Assembly: GCA_017433245.1 (NCBI GenBank)
Contig: JAFRHO010000013.1
Span: 1-64,000 of the forward strand
Length of the DNA stretch: 64,000 nt
Direction: 5' to 3'
From: Candidatus Saccharimonadota bacterium
Lineage (GTDB): Bacteria; Patescibacteriota; Saccharimonadia; Saccharimonadales; Saccharimonadaceae
Below are positions 1-7,490 of the stretch, in pieces. A model generated the notes under the pieces. The model did no database searches and was not told the DNA's origin. It saw only the letters and a program-made list of their open reading frames with translations. Each line of letters opens with the position of its first letter. Position 1 is the first letter of the stretch. Made by a program: the position numbers and the translations under genes.

Positions 1-161
1 AAATGAATATACCAAAGTTGCCCATAAGAACTCAAATACTGATATGGCAGAATCTACTGGTGGAGTTAAACTTACTACTACCTATGCAGCCTACATTTCT
101 AAGACTCAACCTGCGGATACGTACTCAGGGCAAGTTATCTATACATTAGTTCATCCGGCTA
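1..161 (+). repeat. Dispersed coding repeat, copy 1 (partner 55954-56114)
   Basis: By-eye alignment to 55954-56114 gives about 18 mismatches in 160 positions. Nearly all are in third codon positions, and only one residue changes around the MAEST/MTEST site. This indicates two paralogous surface-protein genes about 56 kb apart, kept similar by selection or by gene conversion. Confidence 0.8.
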
Positions 162-1711
162 ATGCTGATGCTCCATTACCTGCTGGAAGGATTAGTGTAA
201 ACTACAATGCCAATGGTTCTACCTTTACTGGTGGTACTACCACAAATAATGTAGTGTATGCTGTAGAACCAATGTATATAGCTACTACGCCAGAAGTAGT
301 AGAAACTTCTAACCTAACCAATGGTGTGAAAAATGTTTCATATACAAGTGATGATCATGTCCTTCAAACTAAGACATTCTCTGGTGCTAGTAAGGTAAAG
401 GTGGTAGTAGATTATGGCTTGACAAATGAAGCCAGCATTACTGTGGTAGGGGGTACATGGGGCGGTTGGAATGACGGTGCTCCTATCGGGACCTGTTATT
501 CAATAGATACGCGGAATGAAGGCGGAAATACTACTGGTACTAGGACTTATATTATTAATAGTGATACAGTAACTATAGAATTGTGGACTTACAATGAAGC
601 TATTTCCGGCTATGATTATGGCATGTATGCTAAGTTTTATCCAATCTATACTACTGAACAATCAGGAACCGAAGAGTCAGAAGAATACTATAATGCTAAT
701 GTAGACACTGGCACTTATGCTACTACAACCAATTGGTATGGTTCTTGGTACGGCGACATTGATGGTGAACATTATGATTTCCTAAACGAAGCCGAAATTG
801 CCAATTTCTTAGTAGAAAATACATCTATTCTTGGTGGCACCACTATAGACTTATACCGTAGCCTTACTTTTGACGAAGCATATACAAAAGCCAATAAAAC
901 TCAAACTGGTGGTTACTATTCACAACAAGACTTAAATAAAAACATTTGTCAGACTGTCGCTATGGGTCAGAACTCAACAGTGAAAGACATACGTGATAAT
1001 AATACATATATGATAGGCAGATTAAAAGATGGTAACTGTTGGATGTTAGATAATCTTGCCCTCGATCCAACTGATGCTACTACTGCCGCTAATATGAATG
1101 AATCTAACACTAATGCTACTAATGAGGCAATTGATAATCTTCTTCATGGTGGTAGTACGACAGTTGGATGGAGTAGTGTTGCAGTGGCTAATGTCACAAC
1201 TAACTTTTTCAACGATGGCTTAATGCAACCACGTATTAATAATGCTAGTAAAGATACTCTTGTCACCAGTTATGGTCCAGCCTCTACTAATGGTCAGGCT
1301 AAAGTAGGTATCTACTACAACTTCTGTGCAGCTAGTGCTAGTACATATTGTTACGATAATTACAGTGGAATAGATGTGCCAGATACCCTCATAGACGCTC
1401 CACAGGACCTTTGCCCGGCTAACTGGAGAATGCCTACTGGAAAAAGTAATGGTGAATCCTATGAACTTACCCGGAAATATGGTAGTACGGCTACAGAGAC
1501 CAATAGTTTCCAATATAACCTATCTACGCCACTTTCTGGTTACTACTACGGTAGCTCAGCGAGCGGTCAGGGTGGGCACGGCTCCTGGTGGTCTTCTACG
1601 TTCGAAGCTAAAAACCTTATGTCGGCATTAGATGCATACCCTAGTCAAGCAGTATTAATCGGTACCGGTCGTAATGGTGGTCGTTCTATGCGCTGTATTG
1701 TTGGAGTTTAG
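2..1711 (+). CDS. Surface protein with Fibrobacter-succinogenes-major-type domain (5' end outside window)
   Basis: The frame is open from base 2. The first in-frame ATG (44) is not the start, because the codons before it match the internal sequence of the paralogue at 55394. The protein begins in a beta-rich repeat-like segment (ending TYSGQVIYTLVHPA). A long Thr/Asn/Tyr-rich middle follows, then a C-terminal domain with the hallmarks of the F. succinogenes major paralogous family: RDNNTYMIGRLKDGNCWMLDNL, CPANWRMPTG, WWSST and a final SMRCI. The role is unknown; an exported adhesin or surface-display protein is inferred from the signal peptide of its paralogue. Its base usage is C/A-richer than the G-rich genes that follow. 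A TM-like sequence lies just downstream in another frame (see 1711-1809). Confidence 0.8.
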   Translation, partial: NEYTKVAHKNSNTDMAESTGGVKLTTTYAAYISKTQPADTYSGQVIYTLVHPANADAPLPAGRISVNYNANGSTFTGGTTTNNVVYAVEPMYIATTPEVVETSNLTNGVKNVSYTSDDHVLQTKTFSGASKVKVVVDYGLTNEASITVVGGTWGGWNDGAPIGTCYSIDTRNEGGNTTGTRTYIINSDTVTIELWTYNEAISGYDYGMYAKFYPIYTTEQSGTEESEEYYNANVDTGTYATTTNWYGSWYGDIDGEHYDFLNEAEIANFLVENTSILGGTTIDLYRSLTFDEAYTKANKTQTGGYYSQQDLNKNICQTVAMGQNSTVKDIRDNNTYMIGRLKDGNCWMLDNLALDPTDATTAANMNESNTNATNEAIDNLLHGGSTTVGWSSVAVANVTTNFFNDGLMQPRINNASKDTLVTSYGPASTNGQAKVGIYYNFCAASASTYCYDNYSGIDVPDTLIDAPQDLCPANWRMPTGKSNGESYELTRKYGSTATETNSFQYNLSTPLSGYYYGSSASGQGGHGSWWSSTFEAKNLMSALDAYPSQAVLIGTGRNGGRSMRCIVGV

Positions 1712-1809
1712 TGTTAGGCTTAGCTTTTGCCAGTCTTGCAGCTATCTATGCTATTATATTTGGTTTAATTATTGTGGTGAAAGTATGGTATAATGATGAG
1801 AATGGATAA
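1711..1809 (+). CDS. Possible 32-residue membrane micro-ORF or lost C-terminal anchor
   Basis: A GTG at 1711 overlaps the TAG stop of the surface-protein gene (TAGTG). It opens a 32-codon frame ending with TAA at 1807-1809. The peptide is almost all hydrophobic (LAFASLAAIYAIIFGLIIVV) followed by K/W/Y/N/D/E, like a single membrane helix with a short polar tail. It could be a translationally coupled micro-protein, or the original C-terminal anchor of the preceding protein moved out of frame by a one-base change. The other copies in this window lack such a helix, so chance remains possible. It overlaps the yidC promoter and start. Confidence 0.25.
   Translation: MLGLAFASLAAIYAIIFGLIIVVKVWYNDENG
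1789..1794 (+). promoter_or_regulatory. -10 box for yidC
   Basis: TATAAT lies 7 nt before the ATG at 1802. It overlaps the candidate ATG at 1793 and sits directly before the one at 1796, so the transcript probably starts at or next to 1802. Confidence 0.55.
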
Positions 1810-2911
1810 AAAGAGCGTGAAGAAATATATCTATTGGGGGATATTTATTGTATTTGTGGTGGGGTCGATTATGACGGGGAGCCCGTTTAACTTCATCGAT
1901 ATGATTGTGGTGCGGCCGATTGTGAATATCTTATTTGTGATATTTAATTTGGTGCATGATTTTGGGCTGGCTATTATTATATTTACGGTGATTGTGAAGC
2001 TATGTATGTGGCCGCTGACGAAGAGGCAACTAAATCAGACGAAATTGATGCGGAAGTTGCAGCCGGAGCTCACGAAGATTAAGAAGAACTGTGCGGGGAA
2101 TAAGCAGATGGAATCGCTGCAGACGATGGACCTTTATAAGCGGTACAATGTGAAGCCGTTTGCATCGATTTTGACTTTGTTTATACAACTACCGATATTT
2201 ATCGCGATTTTTTCGGCGATTCGGGTAATTGCGACGCCGTTGCCGCAAGATAATTTGATGAATCGAGCGTATGACATTGTGGCGTATGAAGGGAGTGAGA
2301 TTCGGACGCTAGAAGAGAAACAACAGGTATATTTGGCTGATTTGACAAACAATGAGATTCCTACTGAAGCGAAGACACCGTATGATTTTCACCCAATGCT
2401 ATTTGGAGTGATACGGTTAGATGTAAAGGCAAGTGATGTGATGACTGGAAAGTTCTCGTGGTCAGCTTTCTTTATTTTAGTATGCGCGGTAATGGCGTCG
2501 GTGGTGCAGTATTTTGCGACAAAGCAACAGATGCCATCTGGTAAATCGGAGAAGCGGAAGAAGTTTCGTGACTTAGTGAATGAGGCAAAAGCGGGAAGAG
2601 AGCTGGATGAATCGGATGTGTCAGCGATGACGGCGGGGCAAATGTCGGCGATGATGCCAATCATGATGTTTATTATCATGTTTAATCTAAACGGTGCGTT
2701 GGCATTTTATTATTTCCTAAGCAATATTATGACGGTGGCAATTCAAAAGATTGTTTTAAATAAGGTGAATCAGGAAATTGATGATATGACGGACAAAGCT
2801 GTCCTCAAAGAACTTAAAAATATACAAGAGGCCGAAGTGGTCGAAAACAAAAAAACAGGAACAAAAATAACGCGTATCTCCGCAAAGGATAATAAAAAGA
2901 AAAGGAGATAA
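1802..2911 (+). CDS. yidC: Membrane protein insertase YidC/Oxa1 (short, Gram-positive type)
   Basis: This is an integral membrane insertase that places newly made proteins into the cytoplasmic membrane, alone or with SecYEG. It has about 369 residues and no large periplasmic P1 domain. There are N-terminal helices, then the conserved Oxa1 core (GLAIIIFTVIVKLCMWPLTKRQ), a basic cytoplasmic hairpin, later helices (MMPIMMFIIMFNLNGALAFYY) and a Lys/Arg-rich tail ending KKKRR, as expected for ribosome contact. The groove position that is usually Arg appears to be Lys (about residue 66). I chose ATG 1802 because the TATAAT ends at 1794. The jag/khpB gene follows 6 nt later, the usual order near the replication origin. 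Confidence 0.93.
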   Translation: MDKKSVKKYIYWGIFIVFVVGSIMTGSPFNFIDMIVVRPIVNILFVIFNLVHDFGLAIIIFTVIVKLCMWPLTKRQLNQTKLMRKLQPELTKIKKNCAGNKQMESLQTMDLYKRYNVKPFASILTLFIQLPIFIAIFSAIRVIATPLPQDNLMNRAYDIVAYEGSEIRTLEEKQQVYLADLTNNEIPTEAKTPYDFHPMLFGVIRLDVKASDVMTGKFSWSAFFILVCAVMASVVQYFATKQQMPSGKSEKRKKFRDLVNEAKAGRELDESDVSAMTAGQMSAMMPIMMFIIMFNLNGALAFYYFLSNIMTVAIQKIVLNKVNQEIDDMTDKAVLKELKNIQEAEVVENKKTGTKITRISAKDNKKKRR

Positions 2912-2917
2912 AATAAT

Positions 2918-3382
2918 ATGAACAAAGATGAGTCAATTAGGTTTGCTTCGAGATACCTAGAAGATTTACTGAGCTTTTTTGGGATAAATGTAGCAGTAAG
3001 CTCGACGATTGATGATGAGGTGATACAGTTATCAGTGCCTTCTACATCGCTTAATTCGTTACTCATAGGGCGAAATGCGGATAACTTGAGGGCTCTTCAA
3101 CATATTGTGTCGATGGCATTAGTGTCGAAAGAGGCTGAGGTGACGCGAGTAAATGTGGATGTAGCGAATTATAAGAGGCAGCGAGCAGATAGGATTGCGG
3201 AGAAAGCCGAAGGATGGATCGAAAAAGTGCGAAGAACTGGGGAACCGATGACGATTGACTTAAATGCGGCGGATCGTAGGGTAGTGCATAAAGTGGCGCA
3301 AGATTATTCGGATATTGAGACGCATTCGGAGGGGGAAGGACGAGAGCGGAAGCTGATCATAAGTAAGAAAGAGACTGATTAA
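2918..3382 (+). CDS. khpB: Jag/KhpB RNA-binding protein (KH-R3H)
   Basis: This is a 154-residue cytoplasmic RNA-binding protein. Residues 1-80 form a KH-like domain (LLIGRNADNLRALQHIVS, the GxxG-type turn). The C-terminal part is an R3H domain, with the R-R-H signature in NAADRRVVHKVAQDY. The Jag N-terminal domain and linker of Firmicutes proteins are absent, so it is a short form. It sits 6 nt after yidC, preceded by AAAGGAG, and the pairing with yidC is widely conserved. The family helps control cell elongation and small-RNA or mRNA interactions in other bacteria; the targets here are unknown. Confidence 0.88.
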   Translation: MNKDESIRFASRYLEDLLSFFGINVAVSSTIDDEVIQLSVPSTSLNSLLIGRNADNLRALQHIVSMALVSKEAEVTRVNVDVANYKRQRADRIAEKAEGWIEKVRRTGEPMTIDLNAADRRVVHKVAQDYSDIETHSEGEGRERKLIISKKETD

Positions 3383-3425
3383 GTGTAATTATTGTCGGGC
3401 GATTTCAAAATGTTTCAAATTAGTA

Positions 3426-5204
3426 CTATTCAGTTTTTTCTTTATTACCGATGATTATTATGAAATCGTAGTTGGTGGGGAGACCTTCGGGGAGAGTTTC
3501 AGCTGACCCAGCGGTTAGGGAGTATTGAGATTCGAGAGCTTTCTTGGTGGCAGGTTTCTCCTCGGTGAGAGTGTAAAGAGTATATTCACCGATATATTCG
3601 CCTTCTGGGGCATCGTCTATAGTAATGTTGGCATAGCCGGCTTCTTCTAGTTTGGTTTGTTCAGTAGAAGCGAGACCTGGTGTTTCGGTGCCGTTTAAGA
3701 TTAAGATGGTGGCATCTTCGTAGACACTTGGATTATTAGATAGCATTTTGGCGATGTGTTCACGAATACGAGTATAGTAGTTGGCTCCGCCATATGGTAA
3801 GACATATGAGATACCGTTGATTTCGCCCGTCGTCATGAGCATTTCTGGTTCAATAAGAGAGATTTGACGCATGGAGTTAAAGTCAAATTCTGAGGCGAGA
3901 TGAGCGATGGATTTAAGTTCTTCAACATTAAAATTAGTGCGAAGATTGTCGCCCAGAGTATTCGCTAGACCAATAATATCAGTTAAGGAGAGTTGTTTTT
4001 CAAATATCTTGTCTTTAATACCGATGAGGATTTTTTGTTGTGAAGCGCCACGGGAGAAGTCACCGCTAGTAGTACCGTGACGAGCGCGAGCGAGACCGAG
4101 GGCTTGGTCGCCATCGATGGTGTATTCTTTGCCTGCTTCAAATACGGCGCCGGTGAAATAATAGTCTTCAATATCTTCGTCAAGAGTCACAGTGATACCG
4201 CCTAGTGTATTGACGATTTGAATGAGAGAGCTCCAGTTGAGGTGGGCATAGTATTGAAAGTCAATATTTAAAATACTACCAACTTCTTCCATGAGGGCTT
4301 CGGCGCCGGCTTGTTCATTATCTCCTTCCATGTTGTTGCACCAATAGACTTCGTTGATTTTACCGGTGGCGGTACAAGTAGGGGATGCTTTGAGGTCGCG
4401 AGGGAGGGAAAGCATAGCGATGTCACCGGTATCCTGATTGAGACTGATAACCATGATAGAGTCGGTGAGTTGAGCTCCATCATGAACACCGCCTCCTTCC
4501 TCGCCTTCCATATTGTAACCGCTGGTGCCAAAGGCAAGGATGTTAGTGCGACCATTCTCGTCAGTCTTGAGGCGTTCATAGGTTGGTTCAACAAAAGTAA
4601 TAAGATCAAAGACGTTGCCTTGACCACCGGTGATTTTAGCGATGATGTCGTTGCCCCAAACAACAAGCCAGATGAGCCCTCCGAGTAAAAGTAATACGAT
4701 GGCGAGGATGATACTGGTGATGATTTTACGTTTTTTGGACACAGGTTTTTTCGCTTTCTTTGGTTTAGGATTATCATTGGCGGTATGAGGGTCGATGGGG
4801 GTTTCACTAGCTTTGAGTTCGCCGGTAGATTCATCAAAATTAAAAGCTTGCGTGGGTTTAAGAAAGTCTTCGGCGGAAGCAATAAGTTGGTCGGGATTTG
4901 GTTCAGTGTCAGGAGTTGATTCTGGGGTGTTTGGGGTTGGAGTTAATATAGGTTCCGGTGGGGTCTGCGTAATAGACGTACGCTTAGTGGTTGATTTTTT
5001 GGGACTTGATTTAGTTGAGGACTTTTTGCTGACTGGTTTTGTTACAGTTTTTGAAGTAGATGATGCTCGGGTAGTTTTTTTGATTGCAACTGTTTTTCGT
5101 GGGGATGATTTTGGGGTAGTAGGTTTTGCAGTTTTGGTACGAGAGGAAGCCGCTTTTTTGGAGCGACGTGAGACTAGCCCATCGATTGATTTATTTGGTT
5201 CCAT
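3426..5204 (-). CDS. LytR-CpsA-Psr (LCP) family glycopolymer ligase
   Basis: LCP enzymes move lipid-linked anionic glycopolymers onto peptidoglycan at the outer membrane face. The 592-residue protein has an unusually long cytoplasmic N-terminus (about 155 residues, rich in Lys, Thr, Ser and Pro). One membrane helix follows at about 160-185, then the LCP domain: the TDSIMVISLN region, LSLPRDL, NTLGGITVTLDEDI and LARARHGTTSGDFSRGASQQ, which carries the conserved Arg residues. A LytR_C-like domain ends it (ILILNGTETPGLA). It fits the glycan genes further on, although it is not in their operon. Its start lies 16 nt from the start of a divergent LexA-like gene, with overlapping -10 boxes. A few of the N-terminal repeats are low complexity. 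Confidence 0.9.
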   Translation of the reverse strand: MEPNKSIDGLVSRRSKKAASSRTKTAKPTTPKSSPRKTVAIKKTTRASSTSKTVTKPVSKKSSTKSSPKKSTTKRTSITQTPPEPILTPTPNTPESTPDTEPNPDQLIASAEDFLKPTQAFNFDESTGELKASETPIDPHTANDNPKPKKAKKPVSKKRKIITSIILAIVLLLLGGLIWLVVWGNDIIAKITGGQGNVFDLITFVEPTYERLKTDENGRTNILAFGTSGYNMEGEEGGGVHDGAQLTDSIMVISLNQDTGDIAMLSLPRDLKASPTCTATGKINEVYWCNNMEGDNEQAGAEALMEEVGSILNIDFQYYAHLNWSSLIQIVNTLGGITVTLDEDIEDYYFTGAVFEAGKEYTIDGDQALGLARARHGTTSGDFSRGASQQKILIGIKDKIFEKQLSLTDIIGLANTLGDNLRTNFNVEELKSIAHLASEFDFNSMRQISLIEPEMLMTTGEINGISYVLPYGGANYYTRIREHIAKMLSNNPSVYEDATILILNGTETPGLASTEQTKLEEAGYANITIDDAPEGEYIGEYTLYTLTEEKPATKKALESQYSLTAGSAETLPEGLPTNYDFIIIIGNKEKTE

Positions 5205-5218
5205 TGTTTATAATTATA
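5186..5218. promoter_or_regulatory. Overlapping divergent promoters, LCP / LexA-like
   Basis: On the plus strand TTGATT (5186-5191) and TATAAT (5209-5214) are spaced 17 bp, and the ATG at 5221 follows after 6 nt. On the minus strand a TATAAT (5218-5213) lies 8 nt from the LCP start at 5204. The two -10 boxes share bases 5213-5214, so polymerase could probably occupy only one at a time. Both transcripts would be leaderless or nearly so. Confidence 0.65.
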
Positions 5219-5220
5219 TC

Positions 5221-5550
5221 ATGAAGGTGCAGAAAATTACAAAAAAACAACAAGCAGTTTTGAACTTCTTGGAGGATTTTACAGAGGAAAATGGCTATTC
5301 TCCGTCCTATCGGGAGATTCAATCAGGGCTCGGATTGTCGTCGGTTTCGGCGGTTGCTGAGCACATTGATAACATGGTCTCGAAAGGTATTTTGAAGAAG
5401 GTGCCGGGGGCGGCGAGATCTCTTGAGGTGTTGGATTTCCGACATACGGAGACGGTAGAATTATTTAAAGCGCGGATGGCGGAAGTCTCAGAGGAAGAAA
5501 GAAAAATTTTGGTGGCTGCGGCGGAGGTTCTGGGACTGGATTTGGAATAA
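5221..5550 (+). CDS. LexA-like winged-helix DNA-binding protein without peptidase domain
   Basis: A 109-residue protein that matches the LexA N-terminal domain: TKKQQAVLNFLEDFTEENGY, then SPSYREIQSGLGLSSVSAVA as the helix-turn-helix, then a wing. The Ser/Lys autoprotease domain of full LexA (about 200 residues) is missing, so RecA-triggered self-cleavage cannot occur. The start at 5221 is set by a leaderless promoter; the open frame extends upstream only because it runs antisense through the LCP gene. It is probably a transcriptional repressor or activator, and its own divergent promoter is the obvious candidate target. The C-terminus is a short helical segment (SEEERKILVAAAEVLGL). Confidence 0.8.
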   Translation: MKVQKITKKQQAVLNFLEDFTEENGYSPSYREIQSGLGLSSVSAVAEHIDNMVSKGILKKVPGAARSLEVLDFRHTETVELFKARMAEVSEEERKILVAAAEVLGLDLE

Positions 5551-5597
5551 CAGGGTACAGAGTTTATAAACGATATCGTCGTTGTGGTAGGGTTTAT

Positions 5598-5626
5598 TTG
5601 GAATAAAACTGGGGTCATGATAGAAT
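5598..5626 (+). promoter_or_regulatory. Leaderless promoter of the CotH-like gene
   Basis: TTGGAA (5598-5603), a 17-bp spacer and TAGAAT (5621-5626) end exactly 6 nt before the ATG at 5633. Confidence 0.6.
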
Positions 5627-5632
5627 AGTGAT

Positions 5633-6874
5633 ATGAGTAGGAAAGACTGGATTTCGTTTTTGGTAGTTGTGATTGTTGTCTGGGTGGTGGGGATGTGGTT
5701 TTTGCTAAAAATGGATTTGTTTAGGCATGAATATAATAAGTTTGTAGATAGAGGGGTACCGAGGATTAATATTGACTTGAAAGATGTAAGTTTGGACGAG
5801 ATAAAAGAAGGATCGAAGGATATTAAGTATCAAGGGAATGAGCTGCAAGTATATGATGATTACACAATTAATTCTTATCGGGATGTTGAGATAAAGGGGA
5901 GAGGGAACTCAACTTGGTCACAAGACAAAAAACCTTATCGCATAGAGTTTTCGAGCAAGCAAGATTTGTTAGGCCTTGGCAAAGCAAGGAGATGGGTTTT
6001 GTTGGCTAATTATTATGATCATAGTTTTTTAAGAAACCATATAGCACTTACGCTGGCGGAAATGTTGGGAACCAAATATGACAATAAAGGAAAATTTGTT
6101 GAACTATACTTCAATGGTGAATATGAAGGATTGTATTATTTGGTACAAAAGATCGAAATAGCAAAAAACTCAGTCAACTTAAAGGATGAAAAGGGGGTAT
6201 TGTTTGAGTTGGATACTCTGCATAATTATGAAGAAAAATGCAATGTGAGTTATTTAAAAGATTGTTTAGTTTTAAAAGAAATAGTGTTTGATGAAGAGAA
6301 TAACAAAGTAGAGGCGATTAACGATTTTCTAGATGATTTTAATAGATTTGAGATAGCTGCAAAAGAAGGTAATTACAAGGTAATTGATGAAACAATAGAT
6401 ATCGAATCGTTTATAAGTTATTTCTTAATAAATGAATTTACCGTTAATCCAGATGCATATAATTCAAGTTTTTATTTATATAAAAATGGAGATAGAGACA
6501 AGATTCATTTTGGTCCAATTTGGGATTTTGATTATGCTTTGGGTAATAGAGAGTGGATTTGGCGAAATAGCAATGATTATCTTTCGCCATATGGCGATTT
6601 TGCAAATATAAATGTAAGATTTAGTATTGTGAAGGATTTAGTAGATATTAAAGAGATAAAAGAGGGGGTTGTAAACGTTTTTCAGGAAAAAATGGCAGGA
6701 AGACGGACAGAATTGATTAAGAGTATCGATGAGGAAATGAACAGAATTAAAGAATCCATCGAAAAGGATGATATGAAATGGAATAGGAAAGATTCTGAGT
6801 CTAGTATAAAAGAATTAAGAGATTGGATCGAAAAGAGATATAGTTATTTTGAAAAAAAGTATAGAAGAAAATAA
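5633..6874 (+). CDS. CotH-kinase-family protein
   Basis: A 413-residue protein with an N-terminal membrane helix (residues 7-25) and a CotH-type atypical kinase fold. Family marks are the glycine loop GRGNSTW, YRIEFSSKQDLLGL, WVLLANYYDHSFLRNHIA, LYFNGEYEGLYYLVQKIE and the acidic metal-binding block FGPIWDFDYALGN. CotH proteins phosphorylate secreted proteins, and other family members act on surface or cellulosome-type proteins. Here the catalytic part should lie outside the membrane, so a surface substrate is likely, for example the Ser/Thr-rich proteins of this window (inference). Two membrane-anchored exported proteins follow on the same strand. Confidence 0.85.
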   Translation: MSRKDWISFLVVVIVVWVVGMWFLLKMDLFRHEYNKFVDRGVPRINIDLKDVSLDEIKEGSKDIKYQGNELQVYDDYTINSYRDVEIKGRGNSTWSQDKKPYRIEFSSKQDLLGLGKARRWVLLANYYDHSFLRNHIALTLAEMLGTKYDNKGKFVELYFNGEYEGLYYLVQKIEIAKNSVNLKDEKGVLFELDTLHNYEEKCNVSYLKDCLVLKEIVFDEENNKVEAINDFLDDFNRFEIAAKEGNYKVIDETIDIESFISYFLINEFTVNPDAYNSSFYLYKNGDRDKIHFGPIWDFDYALGNREWIWRNSNDYLSPYGDFANINVRFSIVKDLVDIKEIKEGVVNVFQEKMAGRRTELIKSIDEEMNRIKESIEKDDMKWNRKDSESSIKELRDWIEKRYSYFEKKYRRK

Positions 6875-6944
6875 GAGAAAATGATGAAGTTTTTGTGTTT
6901 CTTAAGTGGTTATGTTATATTAGTATTAGGAGAATTGTAATTAG

Positions 6945-7490
6945 ATGGTAAAGAGACGAAGAAGTAAGAAGTGGATTTGGCGTTTATTGTTTTTGATTCT
7001 TTTAATAGTGGCAGTTGTGGTGTGTTATTTGGTTTGGGATAGTTATTTTAATGATAGAAAAGACGATAAGGGGGAACCAGAAACTAGCCAAATGGAACAA
7101 AAGGAGGTTCGAGAATCTGAGAAAGAAGAAGAGGATGAGCCGAATGATAGCAATGATGGGAAAAAAGTGACTCAGTACGAAGGCGAGAACCCAAATATGG
7201 CCAGTGAATTGTCTGGCGTAATTACTTATGCTGGTGTGCAGAATGGTAAACTAATGATTAGAGTGAACATTGATCAGTATTTAGAAAGTGGACGCTGTGA
7301 GTTATATTTAAAAAGGGCTGAAGGTCTTATTTATAGCGCTACTACCGGCATTGTTGGGAGTGCTTCTACTGCTACGTGCGAAGGTTTTGATGTATCGATG
7401 GATGAAATTGGGACTGGAAAGATAGATATAGTAATCAATTTGAGCGCAGACAGTAAGACTGGTTTAATAAGCGGCGAGGTGGATATCTAA
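6945..7490 (+). CDS. Membrane-anchored protein of unknown function
   Basis: 181 residues: a basic start (MVKRRRSKK), one membrane helix at about 10-30, an acidic Glu/Asp/Lys linker at about 35-75, and a small exported domain with two cysteines (GRCELYL and ATCEGF), probably disulfide-bonded. I do not recognise the family. An AGGAG lies about 12 nt upstream of the ATG. The stop overlaps the start of the next gene by one base (TAATG), and both proteins begin with MVKRRR, so they are very likely co-translated and act together at the surface. Confidence 0.7.
   Translation: MVKRRRSKKWIWRLLFLILLIVAVVVCYLVWDSYFNDRKDDKGEPETSQMEQKEVRESEKEEEDEPNDSNDGKKVTQYEGENPNMASELSGVITYAGVQNGKLMIRVNIDQYLESGRCELYLKRAEGLIYSATTGIVGSASTATCEGFDVSMDEIGTGKIDIVINLSADSKTGLISGEVDI

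Noticed and set aside
4795-5220. 5' extension of the LexA-like gene
   Set aside because: The frame is open only because it runs antisense through the Lys/Thr/Ser-rich part of the LCP gene. The promoter and the domain both start at 5221.
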